Of a DNA stretch of 64,000 bases, positions 21,620 through 31,871 are shown piece after piece; within the stretch, counting starts at the first letter, position 1, and every line of letters starts with the position of its first letter. The notes under the pieces were generated by a model, which made no database searches, was not told the DNA's origin, and worked only from the letters and a program-made list of their open reading frames with translations. The position numbers and the translations under genes are program-made. The stretch is taken from assembly GCF_030272615.1 (NCBI RefSeq), contig NC_081409.1, positions 531,525,791 through 531,589,790 of the forward strand, given 5' to 3'. Source of the DNA: Cryptomeria japonica. Lineage: Eukaryota > Streptophyta > Pinopsida > Cupressales > Cupressaceae.

Positions 21620-24600
21620 TTACAAGCTCTTTTCGGCCTCTGCAGTTTCTTTAACAGGCTGTTCGGTTGCAACCTCTTCTACCTTTTCAGGGGCGCTCTC
21701 CAACTGTTCCAGATCATGGGTGGCATATTTAGTTGTCCACTCATCATACACCTCTTCTGTCGGCCATGAGAAACTAATCACTTTATCCTTAGTTTTAGTC
21801 AACCTTTTCCAAGAATTTCTCATTTTGTTGACTTCTGAATTAAGAAAACCATAATGTGACTTAATTTTCTCTATCTCTTGTATTGTCAAAACAAAGAAAG
21901 AAGCATCATCTAGATCAATAATTCCTTTAACTCTTGCTGACAATTTAGCTTCTATCTCCTTAAGCCACATTTGTTTGTCCTTTAATTGATCCGGGCTAGC
22001 AAAAACTCTTGGGAGCAACTCAAAAACTTGATCAGTGTACTCCTTTTTGCACAAATTTACCTTCCTATCAACATTATCCACTTCTGCTGCTAATTGTACT
22101 AAGACTTTAGCGACATTAGAAGTGGATTTAATGATGGGATTGACCCTTGCTTCATCGCAGGATATAGACATAAACTCTAAATCTTGCTCCCTAGGCCTCC
22201 ATTTGTCAAAAATAGGTGTCAAAATGGCCTTGTCTCTCCTGAGCTCATTCCATATATCCATAATTTTACCTACATTGTTGTAGAGCAATGAGGCATTTAT
22301 TGTATCTGCAAAACTGGAAATTGTAGCCCTTACTCTCTCCTCATACTTCTTTGCATATAAGGCCTAAGCCTGTTTCAAGTTTTCTAATTCTTGAGGAGTA
22401 ATTTCAACCATTTGAGAGCTGGAGGGTGCTGGAGATGGTGGAAACTCAATGATAGGGCTAGTAGGTGGAGGTCTTGCAGGAGAAGAGGAGATCATCAGTG
22501 TTGAAGACTCACCTTGATGGTATTGTCCAGTCAACTGGCTCTACAGCTTGGCAATGATGCTATCCTTACCTCTTACCTCCTCCTTAGCATTGTTATAGGC
22601 CTTCAAAATTGTTTCCAACTTGATTTGGAGGGCCTCTTTCTCTTTGGCTTCTTTCTCTGCTACTGCAACACTAAATTTTGCAGTCTCTAACACAGTGCTA
22701 GCGGCTTCCACTACCCCTGTACTCTGCACTCTCTTCACCATCATCCCACCAAGGTAACTTGACCCTGGGGTGTCTTTGCTTTTCTTACTCTCATTTCTCT
22801 TGAGAGACCACATGACGAGTGCAGCATTGTCCTTATTGAAAGTAATCACCTCCATAGGTTTAGTCTCTTTTCTCACTGCATCTAGTACCAAGACATCTGC
22901 TATATCCCATTTGGGTAAAATAAGCACTCCAGCTTGTGCTACCATATCTCTTCCCTGCTAAGGGGTGATGGTTTTGAATTCTTCCATCATCTCTTGCTTT
23001 ATTTCCTCTTCTACCAAGGCTGGATCTTTATTGGGCTGCTCAACCTTTCTCTTTTCACATCTAGCATTATATTTATCTATGTGCTGTTTCCATATAAACT
23101 ACATAAATGCTTCTGATGTGACAAAATTGTTATCAGCTAAGAAGGCATTACTTGCCTGCTTTATCTCAGGATCCCACTCCTGGCCTTTGAGTTCAGTGGT
23201 AGTGATATCCATTTCAGCAGCAATGGGTTCTTCTGGCATTCCTTCCTCCACTTCATCATAAGTGTAGGCAATTTCCCCTAGACTACCTAACTGTAGGAGT
23301 TGCTCAGCTGCTGCTTTCTCATTTCCTATATGGATAGGGGATTGGGATGGGGAATACAAAGGTGTATCTGATTGTACTTCTTTCCCCAACCTTTGCTTCT
23401 TTGAGCTTTCTTGGATGTCAATGACATCTTGTATCTTCCTCTTTCCTTTGGAGGTAGAGGGCTCCGCTATTGTAGGCATCAGCACACTATAACTAGATTT
23501 CTTATGCAATGTATAATCACCAGGAGGGATTACTTTGCTAGAAGCTGACCCACTTAAGATCATTCTCGCCTTTTGAGGGCTGCTTTTGATTATAGCTTCC
23601 CTTTTCTCCTTCAGGGTCTGCATCACATCTTCAAAACAAACAATTAAAAATTTTATTTTCTCCTCCAGAGGGAAAAAGCTAGACAATGGGTCATAGCTGG
23701 CATCAAACTGATGCACAAAATCCAAGGCTTTCTTATAAGCCACCCACTTCTCTTTCCTTAGCTCCTGCTCATCTAGATCAAACTCATTTCTGATGAGGTC
23801 TTCAGGAAACTGGAATTGATGAGGCCTACCTCTGCATGTTGCCTTCTTTCTAAACATACCGTTGAAGAAGTCTTCTGGATCAGCACACCTGGACACTGCA
23901 GTGGACAAATGATAAGGCTTGAGGAAATCCTCAAAGCAATTCCAACCTCCCTTTGTTATTACAAACTGGTGGTCTATGCTAGCTGCAGGGAAAATAGTCC
24001 CTTTACCCCTGCCTATCAACTCTGCCTCTTGTAAACCACCAATTTGTCTAAGGATCTCTGCAATTCCCACTTTGAGAGGGACCTGGTAAGGTAGCAAAAA
24101 TGGGGTGCCTCTGAAACCAAACACTCTGAAAACTATTGAGACTGGATACAAGTAAATGTCACCCCAGTTATGAACAATTTTTATGTTCTCTGCAAATTCT
24201 TTTGGTCTTATGAATTCCAGAAGAACTTTGGGGATTCTTGGGTTCTCAGAGCAGAGGAGAGTCCTTATCTTGGATGCAAAATATTTATCAAACTTCAAAA
24301 AATTGGCATCCTCTCTATCCCATGACAACACAGTACTCCATAATTGTACCGACATTTTTTCTCCTTCTTTCTCCTTGACAAGGTCTAGTCCACTGGCAAA
24401 TTAATCACCACCTTTGAAGAGAAAAAGATGCATCAGGAGTGAGTACCATCCGAAAGGCCTATCCACCTTTCCATTCTTGATTCCTGTTAACCCTCCATGA
24501 ATAGCATCAGCAATGAAAGAGGCATAATCAAATGTAATTGCAAGGGAAGGATTCAAAATCTGAGCAATCATTAACAGGTAATGATTTGGCATATTTGCTT

Positions 24601-25261
24601 CAGCATCTTCTCCCAAAACTTGGCAAAGTGCCCAATACATTCCTTTAGCCCTCAGGGTGAACATACTTAATGAAAAGGGCTCTTGTGTGTTGGGTCCTAC
24701 AACTGTTAACCCTCCTATCTTCACAAAAAACTCCTTGAGAGGCCTATTCCTGAGATGACTCCTCTGTGCACCGTAAATTTGGGCTAATGATGTGAAATTT
24801 GTAGGTTCTAGAAAATTGGTGAACTCATTAAGCCCAAAAGCTTTCCTGAATTCTTCAGCATTAATCTCAACAAGGGTTTTCCCATTTATATCCCGAATGC
24901 TTCTTGTGACTGGATCATAGTTGAGCGCAATTTGGGTCAATAGATCTACATCCATAAATACCCCTGGGACTACCAGTTTCCCAACATCTAGTTCCCAAAT
25001 ACTATTTTGCGGGGCCGAAGAATTTCTCATTCCAAATCCAATCTTAAACAACCCCAACCCAGACAATCCAACCTATGGGTCTCCCAACCAGTTACCCTTG
25101 TCATATAGTCCTTCTCCTATCTTTAAACGGGGAGCCTTGGGCACTAATTCTTTTGCCTTTGACGCCTGATTAGTTGACAACGTCAACTGTTCTAAAAGAT
25201 CATCATAGACACTCCTTTCTGAATAGTTAACTTTGCTAGAAAATTCTCTTTTAGGAGCCAT
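21620..25261 (-). pseudogene. Long single-frame ORF of the 6.3-kb element
   Basis: One frame runs from ATG 25261 (MAPKREFSSKVNYSE) to a TAA at 21620-21622, about 1,213 codons. It has no frame shift and only six internal stops: TAG at 25073, 23099, 22958, 22541 and 22364, and TAA at 24401. The N-terminal 290 residues are helical: GKTLVEINAEEFRKAFGL, then PNHYLLMIAQILNPSLAITF and FGWYSLLMHLFLFKG. They resemble LINE ORF3 in order and spacing. The middle has more conserved-looking sequence (FPEDLIRNEFDLDEQELRKE), then a charged Ser/Lys-rich linker. The C-terminal third is coiled-coil-like (EKEAKEKEALQIKLETILKA). I do not recognise a catalytic domain. The absence of indels over 3.6 kb argues for recent coding function. 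Confidence 0.75.
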
Positions 25262-25915
25262 TTAGAAAACGTAAGAAATGAATACCACTCTTAGACAATC
25301 CTGTGACAAATCAATTATCTTATCTAAAACACACCACATAGGAATTGCTACACAAGAATACGAGAAAACCTGTTTTTGACTTGAAGGAATTTGCTCTGCA
25401 ACTGAACTGACTTGCTCTATACCTAAAGAAAATAGCTCTACATCCGCTCCTCTGCAAAATTCTTTAAAAGATATCTTCACCCGGTTGATAGGAAATCAAA
25501 TATTGTACTCAGGGCCTTAACTACAACATTGATTCCGCATGCTTCGGCCGTCCCTTCAAAATTGAATTCATACGAGAATTCGTATTTTTCGCTCCAACGG
25601 GTCACAACGTTCCTGCAAGTGTTTCATTTTGCTCTTTTGCAACTTCGCGAAGCATAACTATAGGGCAGCTTGGTCCTACGAAATAGCGCCGACCGTCCGA
25701 TCAAAAGAAACTTGATCGAGCATTAGATTAACTAACAGCTTTGGCTCCGCGCTGGGTCCCGCTTCTCTATTGGCTATATGATACCATGTGGTGCCCAACC
25801 ATTGGCCTTGAAATTTCCTTCACATTCGACTTAACGCTGGCCGCGTGTCTTTCTTTTATACTGCCGGTTCCACCTTGGCGGGCCCACAACTTTCTTCTTA
25901 GACCACGTGTCGTCG
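25262..25915 (-). promoter_or_regulatory. Putative promoter and leader of the 6.3-kb element
   Basis: Reading toward the ATG at 25261, a TATA box (TATAAAAG, plus-strand 25853-25860) lies about 590 bases upstream. Just beyond it is a perfect palindrome with 9-bp arms CCACGTGTC / GACACGTGG around GTCG (25903-25924), that is, two G-box (CACGTG) sites back to back. G-boxes bind bZIP and bHLH factors in plants. The region is much richer in G+C than the surrounding LINE. Promoter function is inferred from position and motifs. Confidence 0.5.
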
Positions 25916-26473
25916 GACACGTGGATGGCTCTCATTCACTCTCGCTATTTCGCGGGGTATAAAGAACGAGCATCTTACCCTTGCGAAATAGCGTGGGCCA
26001 TTGGATCATCTTTTAAATTGATCAGCATTTAACCATCTGAAAAGGCTTTCGGGAGGGGTGGGCTCGCTGACTCACTGTGAACACCTGGCACCCAGTCACC
26101 TTCGGAGCTGACTTGTCACTTTTTTATACGCCGAAAGAAAACCACGGGGCCCCAACAAACTCTTGATAGTTGTATCCTCTAGGTCCTCCATCATGACACG
26201 TGGACGACTCTCATTTACTCTCGCTATTTTGTGGGGTATAAAGAACAAGCATCTTACCCTTGCGAAATAGCGCGGGCCGTCGGATCATCTTTTAAGTTGA
26301 TCGGCATTTAACCGTCTAAAAAGGCTTTCGGGAGGGGTTGGCCCACTGACTCACTGTGAACACATGGCGTCCAGTCACCTTCGGAGCTGACTTGCCACTT
26401 TTTTATTTGTCAAGAGAAAGCCACTGGGCTCTAGTAAATTATTGACAGCTGTACCCACCAGGTCATCTCCTAA
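25916..26473. repeat. 279-bp tandem duplication with inverted-repeat core
   Basis: 25916-26194 and 26195-26473 are direct copies at exactly 279-bp offset, both starting GACACGTGGA. The first contains perfect 11-bp arms CGCTATTTCGC (25943-25953) and GCGAAATAGCG (25983-25993) around GGTATAAAGAAC. The second has one arm mutated. Diverged copies of the GCGAAATAGCG...GGATCA block also occur near 25678 and 26653, so the array once had about four units. Upstream repeats of this kind often act as enhancers. Confidence 0.85.
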
Positions 26474-27012
26474 CTGCGACTTGACTCACCTCTGGGGCTC
26501 ACCTTTTAGCCTTTAATCCTAACCCACTGACTGTTGTAACTTATGCTGCGTGTTGCCATTTTACTCGCTATCATCAACCAGCTAGACGGTCTATGTGGCA
26601 TGCCATGTCATTTTTGCAACTTTGCTGGTTTTAAATTACGCGCAAGTTCACCTAGCGAAATAACGCAAGCCGTGGATCCACCCGCGAGATGCGCACTAGT
26701 TACTGGGCCCGACAACTTTAGGAGAAAAACATATAAGGCATAAAATTTTCGATTAATTAACATGACCGCCTAGGCAAACAACAAGGGGGAACACTTCCTA
26801 CGACCCCATGACCCATTACTTAAGTGAATAAAGTAATGAAAGATTAGAAACCAGAGGATTTAAAACAAACACAAGAGGATCTAAAATCAAACCCTTAAAC
26901 CCTTGAGGCCTAAAACAAATCTGATGCATTTGAAACTGAACCCTATTCAAAATTTCAACAAACCATAGCCAATCATGGAAAAAGAAAAGCCCATTTTTAA
27001 TCAGTGATAACA
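26474..27012 (-). other. 5' end of the 6.3-kb element
   Basis: I see no gene. It is GC-richer to about 26710 and AT-rich after that, ending CAGTGATAACA at the target duplication. An LTR would be expected here, but the sequence does not match the other end (20680 onward). Confidence 0.5.
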
Positions 27013-27017
27013 TGGGG

Positions 27018-30000
27018 TTATATCTCCAGATCAGGGAATCCTCTTCCTTATTCAGCCAGATAGCAGACAGTTGGGTTTTGAGCTTGGAGAGACTAGGATG
27101 AATACTATCAATGTTCTGCCAGTTGTTCCCATCCTAGTAATCTGCCACTAAGGTACCAAAAGAGCCAATACAAGAGGGGGCATGGGAAGCCCACTCATAG
27201 AAATCCATTAGGGGTTTATCAAAAAGCCAGGGATCCTCCTAGAATCTCACTTTTCTACCATTTCCAAGTTTCCATGTCACACCTTTAGCAAACACCTCTT
27301 TACATTTAGAAACATGGTTCCAGATATGAGATCCATTTATACTAAGATCTGAATTAAGAAAAGAAGATAGAGAAGAGGATAGAAGAGAATACTTACTTCT
27401 CTAAATTTTGCACCATTTATAATCAGAGTTAAACCATCTCCAAACTTGTTTTGACAAGAGAGCTTCATTTAAAGTGTGAATCCTTCTAAGCCCCAGACAA
27501 CCTTTGCTTTTTTGCTTGCAGACCTGATCCCATGCCACCAAGGACATTCTTTGCTTTTCCTCCACCCCAGACCATAGGAATCTTCTTTGAATTTTCTCAA
27601 TAGCTTCAACATACTTGACTGAAATTTTGAATAAGCTAAGAGCATAAATGGGGATGCTTTGAAGAGTAGCCTTAAGAAGAAGGAGCTTACCAGCTTGACT
27701 TAAGAGAGCCCCTTTCCAACCTGCAAGTTTTTTGTGAAATTTATCAACCAACGAACTCCAATAGGAGTCAGGAGGGGCAATCCCCATGGGGAGACCAAGG
27801 TAGGTAGCAGGAAGGTCAGCAATCTTACACTCCAGAATTCTGCTGATCCTTTGTTGTCTTCTCTCCAGAGTGTTAATGAAAAAGACATCACTTTTGGCCT
27901 AGTTAATAGGCTGCCCCGTTGCAGAAGCATATTTACACAAGGTATTCTTCATAACTTTAGCTTTTGAGATGCTTGAATCCCCCATAATTATTGTATCATC
28001 AACAAACTGCTGGTGTGAACAAATAAGGTCAGCAGAAGAAGGTTGGAGACCCTTAAAGGATCCTATCTGCACCAAATTTTCCATGGTCCATCCAAAACAT
28101 TCTGCCATAATAATGAATAGGATGGGGGAGATAGGAGCTCCTTGCCTAAGGCCTCTCAAAGCTTGGAAAAAGGTTGAAGGAGAACCATTGACAAGAATAG
28201 CAAAGGATGCAGTAGTGGTAAGTTGGGATAAAAGATCCACAATTCTTGAGGCAAACCCAAAAGCAGTAAGGACTTTCTGTAGAAGAGACCAGTCCACCCT
28301 ATCATAGGCTTTGGAGAGATCTAGCTTAAGGATGAGACCCTGCTTCTTCTCTTTAACAAGAGAGTGAATATTCTCATGAACAGTAATAATGGAATCAAGA
28401 ATTTGTCTTCCAGGAACAAACCCATTCTGCTGGTGTTTAATAAAAGCCGAGAGAATAGACAAGAGTCTAGAGGTCAGGACCTTAGATATGATCTTGTAAA
28501 AGGAATAGCAGAGGCTAATAGGTCTGAACTTGTCCAGAGAATCAACACCTTGAATCTTAGAGATAAGAGCAATAAAAGTACCATTTATTTCCCTCAAGAG
28601 TTTTCTAGCCCCAAAGAATTCCTTAACCCCATTAGCAACATCAGCCCCGATAATGTCCCAGAACTCTTGAAAAAAGAGCATTGGGAAGCCGTCAGGACTA
28701 GGAGCTTTGTTTCCATCAAAGGAGAAAACAACATTTTTAATTTCTAAGGTGGAAGGAATGGAAGAGAGAAAAACATTATTTTGGGCATCAATGAGATGAG
28801 GAATGTTTTGAAGAAAAGAGGACTGAGCTTCAACATCCAGACTTTGATCCCTCGAAAGGAGGTCTGAAAAATACCTCTTAGCTTCATTCCTTATTTCATC
28901 TTCCTTGACCAACTCCCCACTGTCCACAACTAACTTGTTCATCCTGTTGGCAGCTTTATGTTTGATAGTTGACATATGGAAGAATCTTGTATTCCTGTCT
29001 CCTTCCTTGAGCCATTTGCATCTCGATCTATGCTTCCAGAATATTTCCTCTTTAGTAATAATATCATGGTAATTCTTAAGAATCTCATTCTCCTCAGCAA
29101 TAGAAACAGTACTAAAACCATCCTTTTGGATCTGGTCCCGTATCTCTTTTAGGTTTTCCTGAATTTTACTCTTAGCCTCAAAAATATTCCCAAAGCTATT
29201 CTTATTCCAGATCCGGATGTTGTCCTTCACACTTTTGAGCTTCTTAACCACTTTGAACATTGCCTTTCCCTCAACTTGGATGCTCCACCATTTTTGAATA
29301 TACTTTTTAATATCAGGGTGAAGAGTCCACATTTTTTCAAATCTAAAGGGATAGTTTTTTCTTCTATTGATCAAATCAGCATTAAAAGTAATTGGAAAGT
29401 GATTGGAACCAACCCAAATATGTGTAGATAAAGAACAGAAATACTGACTATACCAATCATCAGAAATAAGAGTTCGGTCAAGGCGCACTTGAATAAGGTC
29501 ATTACCATTTCTTCTATTTGTCCATGTGAAATTACAACCCTGTATCTCCAAATCATTAAGAGCTAGAGAATTAATAAAATCCATGAGAGCCATTCTACTT
29601 TCCAACTGAGGTGGGCTGCCTCCAAATTTTTCCTCCTCTTTTAAAGGCATATTGAAATCCCCCATAACCATCCAACTTAGATTTTTGAAACTTTCCCTAG
29701 CCTGTTTTATCCTTTTCTAAAAAGAGTTTCTAGCCTTTAAGGTATTAGGAGCATAAATGTTTGTGAGAACCCATGAAAAACCATCTTTAAGATGCTCAAA
29801 TTTAATACAAGAAAAATTACCTTCCTGAATAATGACCTGGCCTTTAATAGTGTTAAAATTCCAGATGGTAGCAATGCCTCCAGAAGCACCCTCAGAACTT
29901 CCCCCACTAATTTTACCATTTTTGAAAAACTTCAAAGATTCAACTTTTTCTCTACAAATTTTGGTTTCTTGAATGAGAAAAATGTCAGGATTGCTATCTC

Positions 30001-30073
30001 TTATCATATTCCTAATAATATCATGTTTATGGGGATTGTTTAGACCCCTTAAATTCCAAGAGATTATCTTCAT
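27018..30073 (-). pseudogene. LINE ORF2, 5' part (endonuclease and RT)
   Basis: The frame opens at ATG 30073 (MKIISWNLRGLNNP), 95 bases after the ORF1 stop. The AP-type endonuclease occupies about residues 1-225 (LIQETKI; MGDFNMP near 135), which nicks target DNA. Its usual SDH motif reads GSNHFPI, a G-to-A change in a catalytic position. The reverse transcriptase follows: QNGFVPGRQILDSI, KLDLSKAYDRVDW near 580, RGLRQGAPISPILF (usually GDP), and FVDDTIIMG near 690 with both catalytic aspartates. Stops occur at 29717 and 27899 in frame, and more appear near 27400 and beyond. The frame is cut at 27017 after RYN by the 6.3-kb element and continues at 20679. Confidence 0.92.
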
Positions 30074-30168
30074 AGTTACTTACCAATTCCCAGCTCCTTG
30101 AGAGTTTTCTGAGCTCCATCTGCTATGTTCTTGCTGGCCTCCATGTCTCTAACTTTGTGATTAGATGG

Positions 30169-31836
30169 TCACCCTGGGGAAGAGGAGACGTATCCCACAT
30201 CAACTTGAGCTATTCTGCTGGATTTCCTAATCAAGGATATCGAGGGTGTTGCTGCTTTCTTACTCCTGTGTTTAGGCTGCTTCCATTCCGTTTCTGACAT
30301 AGAAGCCACTTCCAGATTGGTTAGGATTTTGGAAATTTCATCTTCATTACCCCATTTAAGAGTTCTGGACTCAGTTGAAATAATGTTTGCTGTTCTTGAA
30401 TGCTGATCCAAATCTGAAAGACTCAATCCCAAAATTGCACACTTTTGGGCTTCTTGTATTTCAAAACTAGGTATGGCTACAGAAGAGTCTGTCCTTTCAA
30501 CTTGTGGATCTGGGATCTCACCTTCCTCCGGTTGATAGTCTCTAGCTTCTATTGCCTGATTTTCATATGTGTCATCCACCACTTCATCTTTTGGTTTTGG
30601 AGGATCATTCTGATCATTCAAATCCATTTTTTGCGTAATTTTTATGGGACTAGCTTTGGTTGTTTCATTCCTATTTGCCTCCTGAACAGTGGGACTGAGG
30701 ATAGAGTTTGAGGCTTCCTTTTGTTCCCCCAAAGGAGAAAAGTGATTTGGATTTTTTTCCTTATTTTCTATGTTTTTAACTTGCCACACCCTTTTCTCTG
30801 GCATATTCAGGATTTCAATCTGAGGTTTTAACTGATTAGGCTCTGCCTTTTGCTTTTTCGAACAAGATTTTGCCCAATGACCTACCTTCTTACAATGGAA
30901 ACAAGCAAAAGGAATAGTTTCATATTCTATATGTTGCTTCCAGGTTCCCAGTTTTGAAACTAGATCAATCTGTTCCGGCATATCTTCCTCAGGGGCTACT
31001 CCAACACAGAACCTTGCATGGGTTAATCTTCTTTTTGAAGCAGTGACTGGTTCAATAGAGAGCAGCTCACCAAAAGAACTTGCTATTCCAGAGAAGATGC
31101 TTTCTGCCCAATACTCGAGAGGCAATCCTGGGAGTTTTATCCATACTGGAACCTGTGCCAGAATAGAATCATTCATATTTAATTTCGGATGCCATTTTCT
31201 TAGAACCAGAGCTGTCTTTCCCACCATCCAGGGACTCCCGCACAAGATCTTAACCTTATCTTCTTCACATGAAAAAGAGAAAGACAGAAGACCTTTGGGA
31301 AGAGCCGAGACCTCTACATTTCCTTTTAGTGCCCATTTTCGATTAACAAAGGCCCTAACAACTTCAATATTTGGGCGCGGACCCATAAAATTCCCTACCA
31401 AGGATTTCGACATACTGTTGATATTATGGTCCAGAACTTGGTCAGGGATGGAGATATCAAACTTACCACCAGAAGGGTCAGAAATGTTCTTAACAGGAGG
31501 AAGGGAGGATTTACCAGTTGGTCTAGATCCAAAAAGGGAAGACCATTTTTTTCCCTCCCTCCCGTTATCCACAGAGTCTACAAGTGGCATAGGCCCTCCA
31601 TTGGACCCTACCCCCAGATGTCCTAAAGAATCCACTGTCATGGCAAACAGAGTACCACCGGACTGTGAGTCAGCAACCGGAACTAGGAGGTCTGGGGGCT
31701 TGTCCTTATCGTCCATAGGACCAACACCATTGATCTGGCCGCTCTCACCATTGGAACCAGGGTTCCTGCCTTGATGGAAATTTGAAATTTGAGCTCCTGC
31801 TCCTTCCTCTCCTCCCACTTCTCCCGTGTCTCCCAT
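30169..31836 (-). CDS. LINE ORF1, DUF4283/CCHC nucleic-acid-binding protein
   Basis: An intact frame of 555 codons opens at ATG 31836, 16 bases inside the element. The first 140 residues are Gly/Asp/Ser-rich. A DUF4283-like domain follows (VVRAFVNRKWALKGNVEV, then VPVWIKLPGLPLEYW), then the zinc knuckle CFHCKKVGHWAKSC at about 308-322. This is the usual ORF1 plan in plant L1 elements, whose product coats the element RNA. The C-terminal third is charged and low in complexity, ending in VDVGYVSSSPG. The frame has no stop or shift, unlike ORF2 and ORF3 of the same copy. ORF2 begins 95 bases downstream, so reinitiation or a separate mechanism would be needed for its translation. Confidence 0.92.
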   Translation of the reverse strand: MGDTGEVGGEEGAGAQISNFHQGRNPGSNGESGQINGVGPMDDKDKPPDLLVPVADSQSGGTLFAMTVDSLGHLGVGSNGGPMPLVDSVDNGREGKKWSSLFGSRPTGKSSLPPVKNISDPSGGKFDISIPDQVLDHNINSMSKSLVGNFMGPRPNIEVVRAFVNRKWALKGNVEVSALPKGLLSFSFSCEEDKVKILCGSPWMVGKTALVLRKWHPKLNMNDSILAQVPVWIKLPGLPLEYWAESIFSGIASSFGELLSIEPVTASKRRLTHARFCVGVAPEEDMPEQIDLVSKLGTWKQHIEYETIPFACFHCKKVGHWAKSCSKKQKAEPNQLKPQIEILNMPEKRVWQVKNIENKEKNPNHFSPLGEQKEASNSILSPTVQEANRNETTKASPIKITQKMDLNDQNDPPKPKDEVVDDTYENQAIEARDYQPEEGEIPDPQVERTDSSVAIPSFEIQEAQKCAILGLSLSDLDQHSRTANIISTESRTLKWGNEDEISKILTNLEVASMSETEWKQPKHRSKKAATPSISLIRKSSRIAQVDVGYVSSSPG

Positions 31837-31871
31837 CTTCCCAATTAGAATCCCTATGAAAGTTCAAAGTT

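Larger units (their letters stand above)
20680..27012 (-). mobile_element. 6.3-kb element of unclear class inside the LINE
   Basis: The insertion is defined by TGGGG on both sides (20675-20679 and 27013-27017) and by exact rejoining of LINE ORF2 (WRYN, P, KGTFTV) when it and one TGGGG are removed. The 6,333-bp unit begins TGTTGTC and ends GATAACA, so it has TG...CA termini and a 5-bp duplication like an LTR retrotransposon. Even so, I find no direct LTR pair, no primer site, no purine tract and no reverse transcriptase or integrase. The termini match as inverted repeats over only about 7 bp (TGTTGTC / TGTTATC). One long minus-strand frame, an upstream region with tandem repeats, and an AT-rich downstream region fill it. 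It may be a non-autonomous LTR-like element with LTRs too diverged to see, or a new type. Confidence 0.75.
17448..31852 (-). mobile_element. L1-type LINE with three ORFs
   Basis: It is flanked by a perfect 19-bp duplication CCTATGAAAGTTCAAAGTT (17429-17447 and 31853-31871), as produced by target-primed reverse transcription. Excision rejoins the copia-1 integrase (GPMKVQS to YYGDKYFILFVDDYS). Read on the minus strand: a short 5' UTR of 16 bp, ORF1 (DUF4283-like, CCHC), ORF2 (endonuclease, reverse transcriptase, RNase H) and a third frame, ORF3, followed by a T-rich 3' UTR ending GTTTTTCATTCAATCAG without a long poly(A). ORF2 is split by the 6.3-kb element at 20680-27012. Without that insert the LINE is about 8.1 kb. 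Intact ends and an open ORF1 suggest a nearly full-length, fairly recent copy. Confidence 0.93.

Noticed and set aside
20680-27012. CACTA, hAT or Mutator DNA transposon for the 6.3-kb element
   Set aside because: The ends lack those terminal repeats, and the 5-bp duplication does not fit their 3-, 8- or 9-bp duplications.
31043-31774. Plus-strand frame of 243 codons opposite LINE ORF1
   Set aside because: It is the antisense shadow of an intact ORF with a recognisable DUF4283-like domain and CCHC knuckle.
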